Assembly: GCA_011037195.1 (NCBI GenBank)
Contig: JAAEAF010000663.1
Span: forward strand, 141,633 to 205,632
Source: Triatoma infestans
Lineage: Eukaryota > Arthropoda > Insecta > Hemiptera > Reduviidae
Direction of reading: 5' to 3'
Length of the DNA: 64,000 bases
The notes beneath the pieces were generated by a model. It ran no database searches, was not told the DNA's origin, and saw only the letters and a program-made list of their open reading frames with translations. A program made the position numbers and the translations under genes. This document shows positions 21,237-31,935 of this stretch, piece by piece. Each line of letters begins with the position of its first letter. Position 1 is the first letter of the stretch.

Positions 21237-21592
21237 ATATGTATTCAGATTAGACTTTGGGAGTCAGGAGTTTTGGAGAAATGCTGGGAGGACACGCAGG
21301 GGTGCCTCCAAGTTAAAAGATTTATCAAAGGGACTAATCATGGGGTTTCAGACTACCTCCTGTCCTTTGGAAAGATAGAACTTAGGACCTCGGTGGGTGT
21401 AGTGACTGGACACACATGTATATCTAGTCATTTGCATAATATAGGGTGGACGTCTAGTCCCATATATCAGAACTGTGATGATGGAGTTAGGGAAACGGTG
21501 AATCACTATTTATGTCAGGGTTGGAGCTGAAAGACATTTTAGGATACTGTAGACAAACTGGTAGACTAACGTGGGAGATTTATTAAGGGGAT
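21237..21592 (+). pseudogene. NLR-2 LINE C-terminal fragment, part 1
   Basis: Open frame 21225-21530 encodes the NLR-2 tail: CWEDTQGCLQVKRFIKGTN, then VGVVTGHTCISSHLHNIG, then the knuckle CDDGVRETVNHYLC (C-x8-H-x3-C; the first pair is partly lost). The same segment is seen at 29839-30180 and 63550-63920. It is cut at 21592 by the NLR-1 insertion and its 3' UTR resumes at 22507. Confidence 0.8.
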
Positions 21593-22493
21593 TTATTTTT
21601 TTTTGAAGGGGGAGCCAATGCACTGCGACCTATTGTGCTATGTCCCCTGGGTGCCGCAGGCTTGCCCAGAGCATCCGAGCAGATGTCCCAGTTGAACATA
21701 CGTTCTACAAAACCTCCATCAGTTTAAGATCCCTGAGGAATCCCAATACCTTGACAGGCTCTAGAGTTGGTATATCCCCCTCCTCCACCTGGTAGCTACC
21801 CAGGTCCTTGAATCTTCTCTGAGTGGCAGCCTCGCAGTCTGTAATGAGATGTAATGGAGTTTCCTCCAGCTCCCCACAGAATCTGCATGAGCTGTTACTT
21901 TCCAAACCCAGCTTCACCAGGTGTCCTCTAAGTCGGCAATGCCCCGTGAGGAAAACCGTAAGAACGCGGAGCTTGTTCTTGCTCAATCCAATGCAGGCCA
22001 CCGATCTCCGTTGGTTATAATTTCCCCAGCAGTTCTTGGCCTGCCGCAAACCAAGGAGGGAGTACCAGAGTTGAGAGCTCCTTGTCTCCTCTTCCTTCCT
22101 AAGTTCCTCCAACAGAAACTGGTCGCTAACCCCACAAAAAAGTTCCGGCCCTAGAAGCGGGATCGTAGCGCCTATCTTGGCTAGGGCGTCGGCCACTTCA
22201 TTCCCTGCCCCGGCACCCACCAGAGGGTAACTTTGTTCCTCCTGCCTAGGTTATGAAGTTTATCTAGGCATTCCCAGACCATTTTAGAGTTAATAACTGA
22301 TGCACTCAATGATCTAATGGCTGCTTGACAATCGGAAAGGATTACAATCTCCTGGTTCCTGTATCCCCTATCGAGGTTAAATTGTACACATCTTCCAATA
22401 GCGTATATCTTTGCCTGGAAGATGCTGGGAAAATTACCCATGTGTTCCGAGTGCTTGATCCTTGGACCAACCATCCCCGCCCCAGTCTCCTCA
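21593..22493 (-). mobile_element. NLR-1 LINE inserted into NLR-2
   Basis: TTATTAAGGGGAT (21580-21592) and TTATTAAGGCGAT (22494-22506) flank the insert, a 13-bp duplication with one difference. The 3' end (21593-21635 on the plus strand) is an A-tail plus the UTR GGAGCCAATGCACTGCGACC, the same as at 8108-8160. The element is 5'-truncated inside RNase H. Confidence 0.85.
21705..22493 (-). pseudogene. NLR-1 RNase H and C-terminal tail
   Basis: Two frames overlap at about 22200. The first (22493-22181) has GAGMVGPRIKHSE, FPSIFQAKIYAIGRC (the catalytic glutamate is replaced by lysine), ILSDCQAAI (aspartate kept) and WWVPG. The second (22220-21705) has NEVADALAKIGA, the linker RKEEETRSSQLWYSLLGLRQ, and a complete knuckle CRFCGELEETPLHLITDC (C-x2-C-x8-H-x4-C). 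It ends VLGFLRDLKLMEVL and a stop at 21705. The loss of the RNase H glutamate and the frame break mean no activity. Confidence 0.85.
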
Positions 22494-22506
22494 TTATTAA
22501 GGCGAT

Positions 22507-22578
22507 AATTTGGGTGGGAAATTGGGGGGGGATAAAAGCTACATAGGGTTTTAATACCCAGTTTTAATAATAATAATA
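22507..22578 (+). repeat. NLR-2 3' UTR and (TAA)n tail, part 2
   Basis: GGGGGGGATAAAAGCTACATA matches the NLR-2 3' UTR at 63935-63956 and ends in TAATAATAATAA (22566-22577). It completes the copy begun at 21237. Confidence 0.8.
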
Positions 22579-22579
22579 A

Positions 22580-22740
22580 AGTTATGTATTTCCGCTGAAA
22601 ACTCGATATTAAAAATTTGACATGATCCCAATACTTTCTCTTACATACCAACAAGTTAGAGAAAGTAAAAAACTGGTATGAAACACTCACACTGACAGTC
22701 ATTATTTGAATACTAATTGCCAAATTTTGATAACCTGGAA
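22580..22740 (-). repeat. R element end fragments
   Basis: AAAAATTTGACATGATCCCA, ACTTTCTCTTAC and AAACTGGTATGAAACACTCA are the two R element ends with the middle deleted, leaving a compact inverted pair (CTTTCTCTTAC ... GTTAGAGAAAG). Confidence 0.6.
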
Positions 22741-22759
22741 TCATTTCTAAGTGTTCAGC

Positions 22760-25700
22760 TGGCATTAGATTTGCAGATGAATATTAGGAATTGCAGATTT
22801 TGATATTTGAGACATATGACTAATTGAATATGGCTATATTGTGGACATTCAGGCAGCGGCGTTTCCTTAGCCTCAAACTTTTTTAACAAAAAACTAGTTG
22901 TGCAATTTTTGAGGTGACGATACCGCTCCTTCATAATCTTTCAAAAATAAATCGTTCCTCAAGTATGTTTCAAATATAAAAGAATAGCTAGATAATTTTA
23001 TTGCTTTCTAATTTTCAGGGCATTCAAGGCTTGTCCATTACATAATATATATAAATAAATACTTTATTGCTTATAAATAAATATTACATTCTTGTAAGCA
23101 ATAGAGATGGCTCAGATAAATGTTTATAATATCAACATAACCATTATTTCTTTCTTGTTTTTTGTAATAATAAATTTCAAAGCGAAAAACAAGACAAATC
23201 TTAACAAAATAAAGGACCAAAAACAAAACAAGATATAATTTAATATTGTTTAAAAGATTGTAACTTATTGATTGAGGTGTGCAAGATTATTAATCAAATT
23301 AAATCAAGTTTATCATGATAAGAATATCTATGAGAATAAATTGAATACAAACTGAAAGAGCTTTAAAATAGTGACTATAAACTTTTGAATAATGTTCTAG
23401 GCCAAATAGCAACTAAATTTACTGAGGAGATTAAAAACAGATTTCTGAAAATGGTATATATTTATTTACCAAAGGTTTCATTTTCAATTAGAAGTAAGTT
23501 CTTTAAGGAGTTACCATTGATTAAATACTGTTTTAAATATTTCTGTCTCTAGGAATTACAAAAAGGGGCCGACAGTTAGGAATTGCTTTAGAATATTTTG
23601 ATGTGAAGTAGGAAGCAGGTGTACATATTCTGTCTGGATGAAAACTTACTTGGTACCATTTAAATAAAATTTCGGGAAATGGAGGAAGCCAATCTAATTT
23701 GAGCAATAGCACAATAATTTTCTTGTATCATTATTGAGATAGAACTCATCTCTGTCAAACTTACTAATATCTTTATAAAAAAGGATTATCATTTTGAGTT
23801 TATAAATCTGTCAATATCTAGGACTAAGGCAACGATTTCTATATTTAGTTACTAAGTTAGATAACTCTACTTTAAGCAACCTTGGGGGTGGTCCTGCGTT
23901 TGCCATATATCTTAGTGCTCCAAGCTTAGATTTGTCAATACCATTTCTGACCAATTGAAGGAAACATTCTTGTCAATAAAACAATTTAGACGAGCAACAC
24001 ACATTCTTTCTGAGACTATGGGGAAAAAAAACGAAATTAATTGAGGCCAAAGGTTTAGCGTTCAGTTAAAATAATTTTTTTTTTTTTTTTTGAGATGGGC
24101 GCACCCAGTCTCTAGTAAAACAAAATAATTTAGCATACTGCGTAGTAAATTTAATTAACTTTTCAAATATATTAACTGTGTTTTTTCTCCACAGAGACAA
24201 AATTTGGAAAAGCCTAAATTTCAGAGCAGTATATGCTGCCAGGTATTTGACTTGTATGACACTAAAATTTCCATTTCTCTGGTTCTGCAAGAGTAGGTTT
24301 ATTAGAGAAATGGTCAGAGGCCAATTCGAATTTCCAGGATGAAGATACCGGAAATAAACAAAGAAACCAGAGAACGCTACTGGAGTAATATGATAATACG
24401 TTTCATATTTTTTCTGACAACCAGATATATGGAAAGTGGGACATTACAGTTTTAGCTATATCAACTTGCAAATTATTCAACAAACAGTATTCATGTAACA
24501 ATTTTCCAGTTCAAAATGTGAATATCGTCAGCATAAAACAACATTAATAGATCTCTTTTACCATCAATATGTAATGCTTTGGATTGTAACATATCAGAAA
24601 TAAAATAAGAAAAAATTAAAGGACTGAGTTTTTCACCTTGTAGCAGTCCTCTTGTAAGCTTTTATATTTTGTGAAAGATTTTTATCATTATCAATTACAA
24701 TATTGGCCAGAGAATAAAAGGTTTTTTTATTATTTTAATAAAGTTCGGACTATTAGGAAGCCTGAATTAATCGCAGGCCAAAAAAGTTCAGAATAGTACA
24801 TTATCATTCTTGTCTGAATATATATTATTATTTTCCATCTGTAAATTTAATCATTGATTTAATATTACTGTACAAATTTTCATTATTGAATTAATCAGAG
24901 CAATGCCCTTTTATTCTGAGGATTTTGTGGGTTTCCTTCTTTTTTTTAATAGTAGCTTTAATTTAATTGATGAACCCCATTTTCTCAGAATTTCCTTTCG
25001 TTAACAGATTTCATTATAAAGGATTAATAAATAGTGTGGCCAGAGAGATGTTGGACACTGATAGCACTCGTTAGGCAGTAATTCTAAACCGGGAGCTCTA
25101 TTAGGTTTTGACTTTTTTATACTTAAATATAATTCCTCTGAAGTTATCGTATCATCAAGCCCTGGATATAAAACTCCGAAATACCCTTCCATTTAGCCGT
25201 GATATATCTCTAAAGAATTTTTTATAAAATTTACCTACCTAAAGATTTACGATAAGATCTTGAATCATTTTATTTACAAGAGTCCAAAAGTCGATATTAC
25301 GTTTAATATTAGCGAATTTATTTCTTATAAATAAATATATATAAAATTAGTTATAAACTTTTTTCGATTTGATTTTTTTTTTTTTTTAATTATACACTTG
25401 TAATCTTTTTTCTTTTCAAGGTATAACATTAAATTGGGTTATTAAAATTTTGTATTTTTACATAGCTTTAAAAATTTATATATTCTCCTTTTAGCAATTT
25501 TACATTCTATTGAGTAGCAAGGCTTAGAAAATTTAATAGCCCTGGTAATTTTAATAGTATTAATTATACTAGATTGAAGTGAAACGGAGTGCATAAAGTT
25601 TATTAAATTATCATTTGATTACCCAAATGAAATGATATTAATAATAAGTTTACTGGCTGACTCATTAGCTGATTAAAAATTACATTAGCTGATTTAATTG

Positions 25701-26040
25701 ATCTTGTTTAGGGCGAGCGTATGTTAAATATTTATTACTTTGATAATAAGATTGATCCTCATCTAAGGGGAATTTAATATTTAATGAAACTAGGAAGTAG
25801 TCAGAAAGAGGTGATATATTTAAGATTTTTTAGTCTAATATAGAAAACAAAACAATAAGTTTGTCCATACCAAATCAATAACACTTTTGCCTTATTCTGA
25901 TAAGAAATAAATTGACCTTTGGCTTCCTCCCATTAAATAAAATATGGCCCACGTCTTCCATTGATTGGGCAAGATGTTCACCTTCAGTACTAGCAGTAAT
26001 ATAAAGGGACTATTTCCCGCAATAAATAATGCCCTCAAAA
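22760..26040 (-). pseudogene. Long decayed LINE with endonuclease and RT domains
   Basis: On the minus strand, 26040-25700 reads like the end of an APE-type endonuclease: MEDVGHILFNG, VIDLVWTN and PLSDYFLVSL, where the SDH catalytic histidine is tyrosine. From 25192 to 25001 an open frame shows the RT start (EELYLSIKKSKPNRAPG and NECY). Near 24660-24500 come RGLLQGEKLSPLIFSYFISD and then FYADDIHIL with the YADD active site intact. Further on there is CVARLNCFIDK near 23980, a normal post-RT motif. The order EN-RT on one strand over about 3 kb is that of a LINE ORF2; stops and shifts are frequent. The clade is uncertain (Jockey or CR1-like) and the exact ends were not found. Confidence 0.6.
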
Positions 26041-26054
26041 AGCTTCTCTTCTTC

Positions 26055-26860
26055 TAAACAGTTAAAAGCAATGTCGACATCTTCTTAGACAGTCAAGCTG
26101 CTCTATAAGCCATCACCTCGTACCAGATCAATTCGAGACTAGTGTGGGAGTGATTGGTCACCCTCATGAGAATTAGTAGCCAAAATAAGTTTGTTGGGTA
26201 CCGGGCATTCAGGGTAAAGGGAAACGCAGCGGCAGATCGCCATACCCGAGAGGGCTCCATACAAACCCTTATTGGACGTGAACCTTTGTGTGATATCGCA
26301 AGATGCCTCAAGAGTGCAGCCATTAAAGCATGTGTGCACAATAGTTCACAAGAATAGGTGAAAACCTTAGGCCAGAGACGGAATGAGTTCATTAATAGCT
26401 ATTAGCTCTGGCTTACTAAAGAACTACTCCAACAAAACCGGATGGCTATAAGCAGAATGAATGGCCTTCTTTGGACATTGGAACGATAGATGCAGTACAA
26501 CAATCAAAGGCCAACTCTATATTGGCCAAAAAAATTAGTACTTGCATAAGCACATTTGGATAGCCTGTGTAGGTTTTGTCAGGAGGGGGAAGAAACAGCT
26601 TTGCACGAACTGGGTACTGAGGTTTATATGACTGAGACTTCGCCTCGATTCTTACCCAGAATTGGAGTTCTACATTTATAACTGGATGGGTTACTCTAAT
26701 TTATGAGTGCTAAACATGATCCTTTGGATTCACGGTGGCGTAGGCTTGCTAGCCAACCTCCATAAATTCTATCCTGTAAATAGGCTACTAAGAAAGAGGC
26801 CAACGCGGTCATGACCGAAAAGATCGGGATGATGGGCTTGTAGATTTGGAGTATTTCCAT
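26055..26860 (+). pseudogene. NLR-3 LINE RNase H and tail
   Basis: DIFLDSQAAL near 26080 (RNase H aspartate), then a frame with KGNAAADRHTREGS (last catalytic aspartate; the WVPGH histidine is altered to GYRAF) and LIGREPLCDIARC. Near 26560 the knuckle CRFCQEGEETALHELGTE is seen, with the last cysteine lost. The remainder to about 26860 is a 3' region with many stops. The order matches 48542-49135 and 9560-10222. Inactive. Confidence 0.65.
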
Positions 26861-26937
26861 ATAGAGATAACTGATAAATAAATACCAGGGCTAAAGATCA
26901 ATATTGCAAACTAGTACAGTTTCTAATAGAAAAAAAA

Positions 26938-27195
26938 AGAAGAAAACTCTATGGCGCAACAGCCCATGAAGAGCCAAGGCTTGCCAGACGGCAACTTGAA
27001 TAAGGAGGCGTGTGGTAAGCATACCGCAATTACCATGCCGTTTAATTCCGGCCTTCGCTACCTAGGGCGCTACTAACTGTAGCATCCCACTTTTCATCAC
27101 GATGTTGGGTCAACTCCCACTTTGCCCTAACGGGAGCCAAACCCTGAATTCTTGCACGAAAGGCGAGTGCGCTAGCCACTAGGCCAACGCGTGAT
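26938..27195 (-). repeat. SINE-B
   Basis: Inverted full-length copy of 16039-16296: GTAGCGAAGGCCGGAATTAA, AGTTAGTAGCGCCCTAGGTA and head TGGCCTAGTGGCTAGCGCAC with a B-box-like GGGTTTGGCTCCC. An A-rich run precedes it at 26929-26947. Confidence 0.85.
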
Positions 27196-27777
27196 GACAC
27201 GCTTATTAATACTAATACTAATTAATCTTACTGCCTTTAAAATTTTGTTAATAATTAGGAGAGCAATAGTGTACATAAATTTTAGTATTAGAAAATAGTA
27301 AATATTCAATTTCAATGTTTAATTGAAAATGATGTAGAAGAAATGGGATAATGAAAACAGCATTACATATATAATGTAGTTTATTAATCCTTAAGTATTA
27401 ACAGTTACTAAGTGAACTAATAACACAGCTGTTGAAAACTTGTTTCACAACAAACTATGCTTATTAGTTATAGAGTAAACTTAATACAATAATCATTTAT
27501 TTTCAAAATACTATATATATATACATATATACAGTTTTATATGGAGTTTCAATTTGTACTATAACTTCCTAGCTATTTACATTTATAATGGATAATAAAG
27601 TCAAACAATTAAATCAAGGGAAAAAATCTGACAAAAACCCTAATCAATACAAACTCCCTTTATATGAGTACGTTTCTCACCCTCCGATACCTGTATTCAA
27701 TTTCAATGTTATACTTCCCTATGTTCCTGCAAAGCGTGTTATTACTATAGTCAACTTATATGGTAGTTATATAGTGT
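27196..27777. other. AT-rich stretch, no gene
   Basis: The 63-codon frame at 27588 has no recognisable motif; I do not call it a gene. Confidence 0.4.
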
Positions 27778-27988
27778 AAAGTAAAGTAAAGTAAAGTAAT
27801 GCCTATTTTTTCAGGCGGGCTTAACGTCCAACTACCAAATTAGGTGTCGTGGACGGGGGCGGAAGCACCTACTTTACTATTAACATTTTTTAAACAAATA
27901 TAAAATTTAGTTATACGCTGGACTCGAACTGGGGTCCTCCCACTTACAAGTCCATGCTCATAACCAATACACCAACACCCGCCCCTAT
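27778..27988 (-). repeat. SINE-C with (TTTAC)n tail
   Basis: Minus strand: tRNA-like head GGTGTTGGTGTATTGGTTATGAG ... CAGTTCGAGTCCAGCG (A and B boxes), then a body with GTAGGTGCTTCCGCCCCC, GTCCACGACACC, GGACGTTAAGCCCGCC and a tail of TTTAC repeats (27778-27799 on the plus strand as AGTAA repeats). Only one copy in this window. Confidence 0.75.
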
Positions 27989-28033
27989 AGTGTATATATA
28001 TATGGTTTTATACTAAGCTTATGTAAACTAAAG

Positions 28034-28215
28034 GGATGTGATTAGTTCAGTGGTAGCGCGCTGGACTGGTACCGCTGACATCCCGGGTTCGAGTCCAGCC
28101 GTGCTACCCATAGGATTTTTTCATCCCAGGAACCTCTACAACTCACTGTCCGGGCAGTGCACTGAAAAGACTCCTGGCGCAAATGACGTAGATGTTGACG
28201 CGCCTTAAAAAAAAA
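28034..28215 (+). repeat. SINE-A
   Basis: Well-preserved head: GATTAGTTCAGTGGTAGCGC and GGGTTCGAGTCC, then GCTACCCATAGGATTTTTTC, CAACTCACTGTCCGG, an internal deletion, GCAGTGCACTGA, and the end GTAGATGTTGACGCGCCTTA with 14 A residues. Confidence 0.85.
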
Positions 28216-29210
28216 AAAAATTAGTCATATACTAAATTTACGTAAACAAATGTTAATCTATAATATTCGATTTCCTAGCTTTTGAAATTCTATCGCTAAT
28301 TATCTAAAAAGCAAAGTAATAATATTAATCTTTAATGTTATATTAAGTAAATCCAAAGACAAAATACAATATTTTGTTAGATTATAAAAATAATTAATTG
28401 AGCCTCAGGTATAATTTTAAGCAAATCTAGTTGACCAAAATGAAACGCTAATGATTGTGAAACAATAACAAGTATGATAATTCCAGGCAGATATTCAACA
28501 ATTCGCAAGTAAAACAATTATTTTTTTAGTTGAAAATGGCTAAGAAAAGATTGTCGAATATTGGTCACGCAGTTGTGCTTATTGTTCAACTCTGCTATCC
28601 AGTCCTAATCTATTCTAGAGTACGGGGCCTCCTAATAATGGAAGTAGATTACACGTAGTCCTCAAGGGCACTTTGTATTCTTTGAAAAATACCCCTACTT
28701 CAATCATCAATGTCCAGTTAATGAATAAAATTAAATCAGTACAATATGCGGTATCACCTATACATGTTAAATGTGATAGTTTGCAGATATTTCAAATTTT
28801 AAGAAAAATTTTTGAGTAGAATTATGAACATTGTTGTGTAATAGAATGTGATGCTGTGTTGTTGGGAAAGACTTAATTTCTTCCGTGACCCCCACACTCT
28901 ATCAGGCAAATTTTTAGGAAAAGGCCTCTTAGTAGATTACATAGAAACACGACATCCATTACAACAAAGTGACCAATCTACCCATTTACAGCATACTATT
29001 GGATGAAGAGTTGCAGCTGCCTCATTTTCGCCATTAATTTTGTGAAATTATTGACAAGCTTGGTATTTTATTAATGTAAGTTCAAAAAAAAAAGAAATTG
29101 TTCATTTACTTGTCCCACCTTGACTAGATATGTGATGTTAGATGTTAGCTTCGGCTTATGCGCAAGAACCGGAGGTATCCTTAGAACAGGCCTGCTGATC
29201 GTCCAGGATA
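28216..29210. other. Mostly unassigned; possible LINE thumb remnant
   Basis: Around 28570-28640 the plus strand can be read as a SILEYGA-like motif, similar to the LEYGAPVW segment after the RT of Jockey-type LINEs. It is heavily decayed and I cannot confirm it. Nothing else seen. Confidence 0.25.
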
Positions 29211-29389
29211 AAAAATAAAGAAAAGGCCGGCCAAATTACATCAGGTTGCTAGTGTAGTGGAATCAGATGTCGTGATTCCTGAGATATGAAGTTAGATGTC
29301 TTGAAGAGGGATTTATTAGGCGGAAGTTAGTTTAGAGATTTTTAGAGAGTTATTGCTTGAATTACTAAAACTGAATTTATAAAAATAGA

Positions 29390-29729
29390 CTATATTTTTA
29401 ACAATAATTTAAAGGTGAGAAATGGTAACTATTAACATGAAATAATTAGAAATAAATAGGAGATAAAAAACAAATAATTTAAAATGATTAAAATAAATAA
29501 ACTAATATGCACAACTATGAAAATAATTATAAGTTAAACCTTGTTTAGGGACGCGCTCGGAACTCAAGTATAACTGCTGCTGTAAATTGATGTTGTAATG
29601 ATACTGTGTAAAATGAATGATATTAATGATATAATGATCCCCTCCTCCAGTGGGTTTATATTAGTCTTACTCACACACTGTTAGTGTGTAAGAAGTACTC
29701 ATACTAAGACATCTCTCGTAGCGTTAAAG
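29390..29729 (-). repeat. LTR-like repeat D, partial
   Basis: The complement shares blocks in order with 57290-57560: GTGTGAGT, GAGGAGG, GAGCGCGTCCCTA, ATAGTTGTGCAT, AATCATTTTAAATTA and TTAAATTATTGTTAAAA. This two-copy dispersed repeat is the target into which the NLR-2 copy at 29741-31224 inserted. Confidence 0.55.
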
Positions 29730-29741
29730 TGTTCGTCAATA
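29730..29741 (+). repeat. Target-site duplication of NLR-2, left
   Basis: TGTTCGTCAATA, repeated at 31225-31236. Confidence 0.85.
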
Positions 29742-29838
29742 TTATTATTATACCAGGTGCCTAATAGCGTAGGACATAAGCCAATATGGCTTTTATCCCC
29801 CGTTGCCCCCCATATCATCTCCCCCGGTAGCTTACCGG

Positions 29839-30180
29839 TCACTCTACAATATCCAAGATATCCTTGAACTCCAACTCGCCCAGGCAGTCCTGCGAGAGTG
29901 GTGCCCTCCCAAATACGCGAAACCTAGTACCAGCGAAATGGGGAAACTGACATAAATAGTGGTACACCGTTTCCCTGACTCCGTCGTCGCAGTTCTGACA
30001 AATGGGACTAGACGTCCTCCCTATGTTAAACAAGTGACTAGACACCCAAGTGTGTCCAGTCACTAACCTCACAAAAGTCCTCAGACCTGTTCTACTGAGG
30101 GGCAGGAGATACTCCAAAATTCCCTGCTTACTTACTGTTATAAATCTTTTAGCTTGGAGGCACCCCTGCGTGTCCCGCCA
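29839..30180 (-). pseudogene. NLR-2 C-terminal knuckle region
   Basis: Continues from RNase H: WRDTQGCLQAKRFI, LSRTGLRTFVRLVTGHTWV, then CQNCDDGVRETVYHYLCQ, a complete C-x2-C-x8-H-x3-C knuckle, and RFRVFGRAPL ... LEFKDILDIVE with a stop at 29839. The closest relative in the window is 63550-63920. Confidence 0.85.
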
Positions 30181-31222
30181 TCATTTCCCCATCAAGACTC
30201 TCATCTCCCAAAATCTAATCTGTTTGTCGCGAAACTTCTTCGTGACGGCAAGGGCTGGTTCAGGACCACAAAATGGTAGTGATGATCCCTTCCTAGCCAA
30301 CTGATCCGCCCTCTCATTGCCCTCTATTCCCGCATGTCCGCGTATCCAATAGAGACGCACCATACCCCTACGAGCCAAAGCATTAAGCCTTCTCCTCTTC
30401 TCCCACTAGTTTCGAGCTCCACCATGGCTTGCTCAAAGCCCTCAGTGCGGCCTGACTATCAGCGAAAATCCGCACCTCTTTGATCTCTCCCTGCCACTCC
30501 GCCACAAGGCGGCAGCATTCGATAATGCCCATCACCTCGGACTGGAAGACAGTGGCCAAACCACCCAAGGCCACCGGACTCCCTCTATCCAACTCCTGCA
30601 ACCATGCTCCCGCTCCTGACAGGCCAGTACCCTCCTGCCCAGAGCCATCTGAATAACAGCGAATAATGCCGTTACCCGGCTCCGTTGGCCTCGTGAGGTT
30701 GTCATCCCCTATACTCCCAATACTGATCTCATAATCCCTCTCAATACCCCATTTCTTGTTCGTCTCGTCGAGTTTAGTTAGCAGAAATCGGTTCACTCGC
30801 CAAATCTCATCCTCGATCCTAATGTGATCCCCCCGAAAGGTTCTCACCCATTCTTACTTACACCTCATTCTGAGGTACGCCTTCATTGTCTCACCCATTA
30901 CCACATACTAAAGAGGGGTTAGCCCCAGCAACATCTCCAGTGCCACCGTCGGTGTCGTTCTCATCGCTCCAGTTATAGCCAAACAGGCCGTGCGCTGCAC
31001 TCCTTCAGCTTCTTGCTATTCCTCCCCACCAAGGAACCAGTCCACAATGCCACTGCGGCATAGAGTATCATTGGTTTCACCAACTTCCAACTTCTCGTAG
31101 ATCCAGTAGATGCCTCGAGGATTAACTCCTCAAGTCTTACCCGATAGTCTCCTACACTGCCAGAAAACTTTCTGTCCCTTCTCACAAACATGCTCAATGT
31201 GAGCCCGCCAATTCAACTTACT
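30181..31222 (-). pseudogene. NLR-2 RT thumb and RNase H
   Basis: Frames 31197-30973, 30847-30383 and 30378-30181 join across shifts. The first has LVKPMILYAAVALW (post-RT). The second has the RNase H start IIRCYSDGSGQEG (D), a VFQSEVMGIIECC glutamate and FADSQAALRAL (D). The third has LYWIRGHAGIEGNERADQL with the catalytic histidine and last aspartate. So all acidic residues are encoded, but frameshifts at about 30380 and 30850-30970 break the protein. In an active element this would be the C-terminal half of ORF2. Confidence 0.85.
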
Positions 31223-31224
31223 GT

Positions 31225-31236
31225 TGTTCGTCAATA
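31225..31236 (+). repeat. Target-site duplication of NLR-2, right
   Basis: TGTTCGTCAATA, identical to 29730-29741. Confidence 0.85.
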
Positions 31237-31725
31237 AGTCGCTAGAAGCAAATAATTTAAGATTATCATATAATTAAAATTAATGGATACAGTAGCAACG
31301 GTAAATAGACAAATAAACGATAGATCATGAAACTCTTCAAAATTATGGACAAATTAAAAGATGCTCTCTTGGGCGTAGACAGCATAAAATTAAAACTTCT
31401 ATAACAGAGTTTTGTAAAGAAAATAATATTCATATTTAAGTTATTTACGTATAACATTGCAAGTACCTATACCCTTGCAACATACGATAGCAGTCACTAG
31501 CCATCAAGTTTGGAGAAGCTGAAGAAAAAGAAGCAAAAGAGAGAAAAAATGAAATAAAATAAATATCGCAAATAAAGAAACATATAGCATTAGTAAAATA
31601 TCCCGCCTTCACATTCGTTTCTTAAAAAAAAGCATCAATTACGGAAAAAGAACTTACCCGGCTATTAAAAGACTTACCCCCAATAAAGAACATAGAATTA
31701 TATTTAATGAAAAGATGTTTTTAAA
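31237..31725. other. AT-rich stretch, no gene
   Basis: No gene or named repeat seen. Confidence 0.45.
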
Positions 31726-31935
31726 GGGGTGAAATTAGTTCAGTGGTAGCACAGAGGTTCCGAGTTCAAGTCCAGCAATGCTATCCTTAGATTTTCTAGT
31801 CGCTTTAGGAGCATCTATCTGTAATGAGAGAACATCGTCTGTAGGCAGAAAGTGCATTGAGAAGGCTCCAAACTTTGGAGACACTAAATAGTCCAGAGGG
31901 GTTTTGCCCTTCTCATAGGTGATTAAAAAAAAAAA
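31726..31935 (+). repeat. SINE-A, deleted tRNA head
   Basis: GAAATTAGTTCAGTGGTAGC then a shortened head to GAGTTCAAGTCC, followed by GCTATCCTTAGATTTTC and AAAGTGCATTGAGAAGGCTC. The end is rearranged. Confidence 0.75.

Larger units (their letters stand above)
29741..31224 (-). mobile_element. NLR-2 LINE, 5'-truncated, with (TAA)n tail
   Basis: This 1,484-bp minus-strand insertion has a 12-bp duplication at its ends and a tail of TAA repeats (ATTATTATTATA at 29741-29752). TAA-type tails are known for I-clade LINEs, which also carry RNase H, so I assign it there. The 5' end falls in the RT (SKLNWRAHIEHVCEKG, 31222-31170). Confidence 0.85.
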
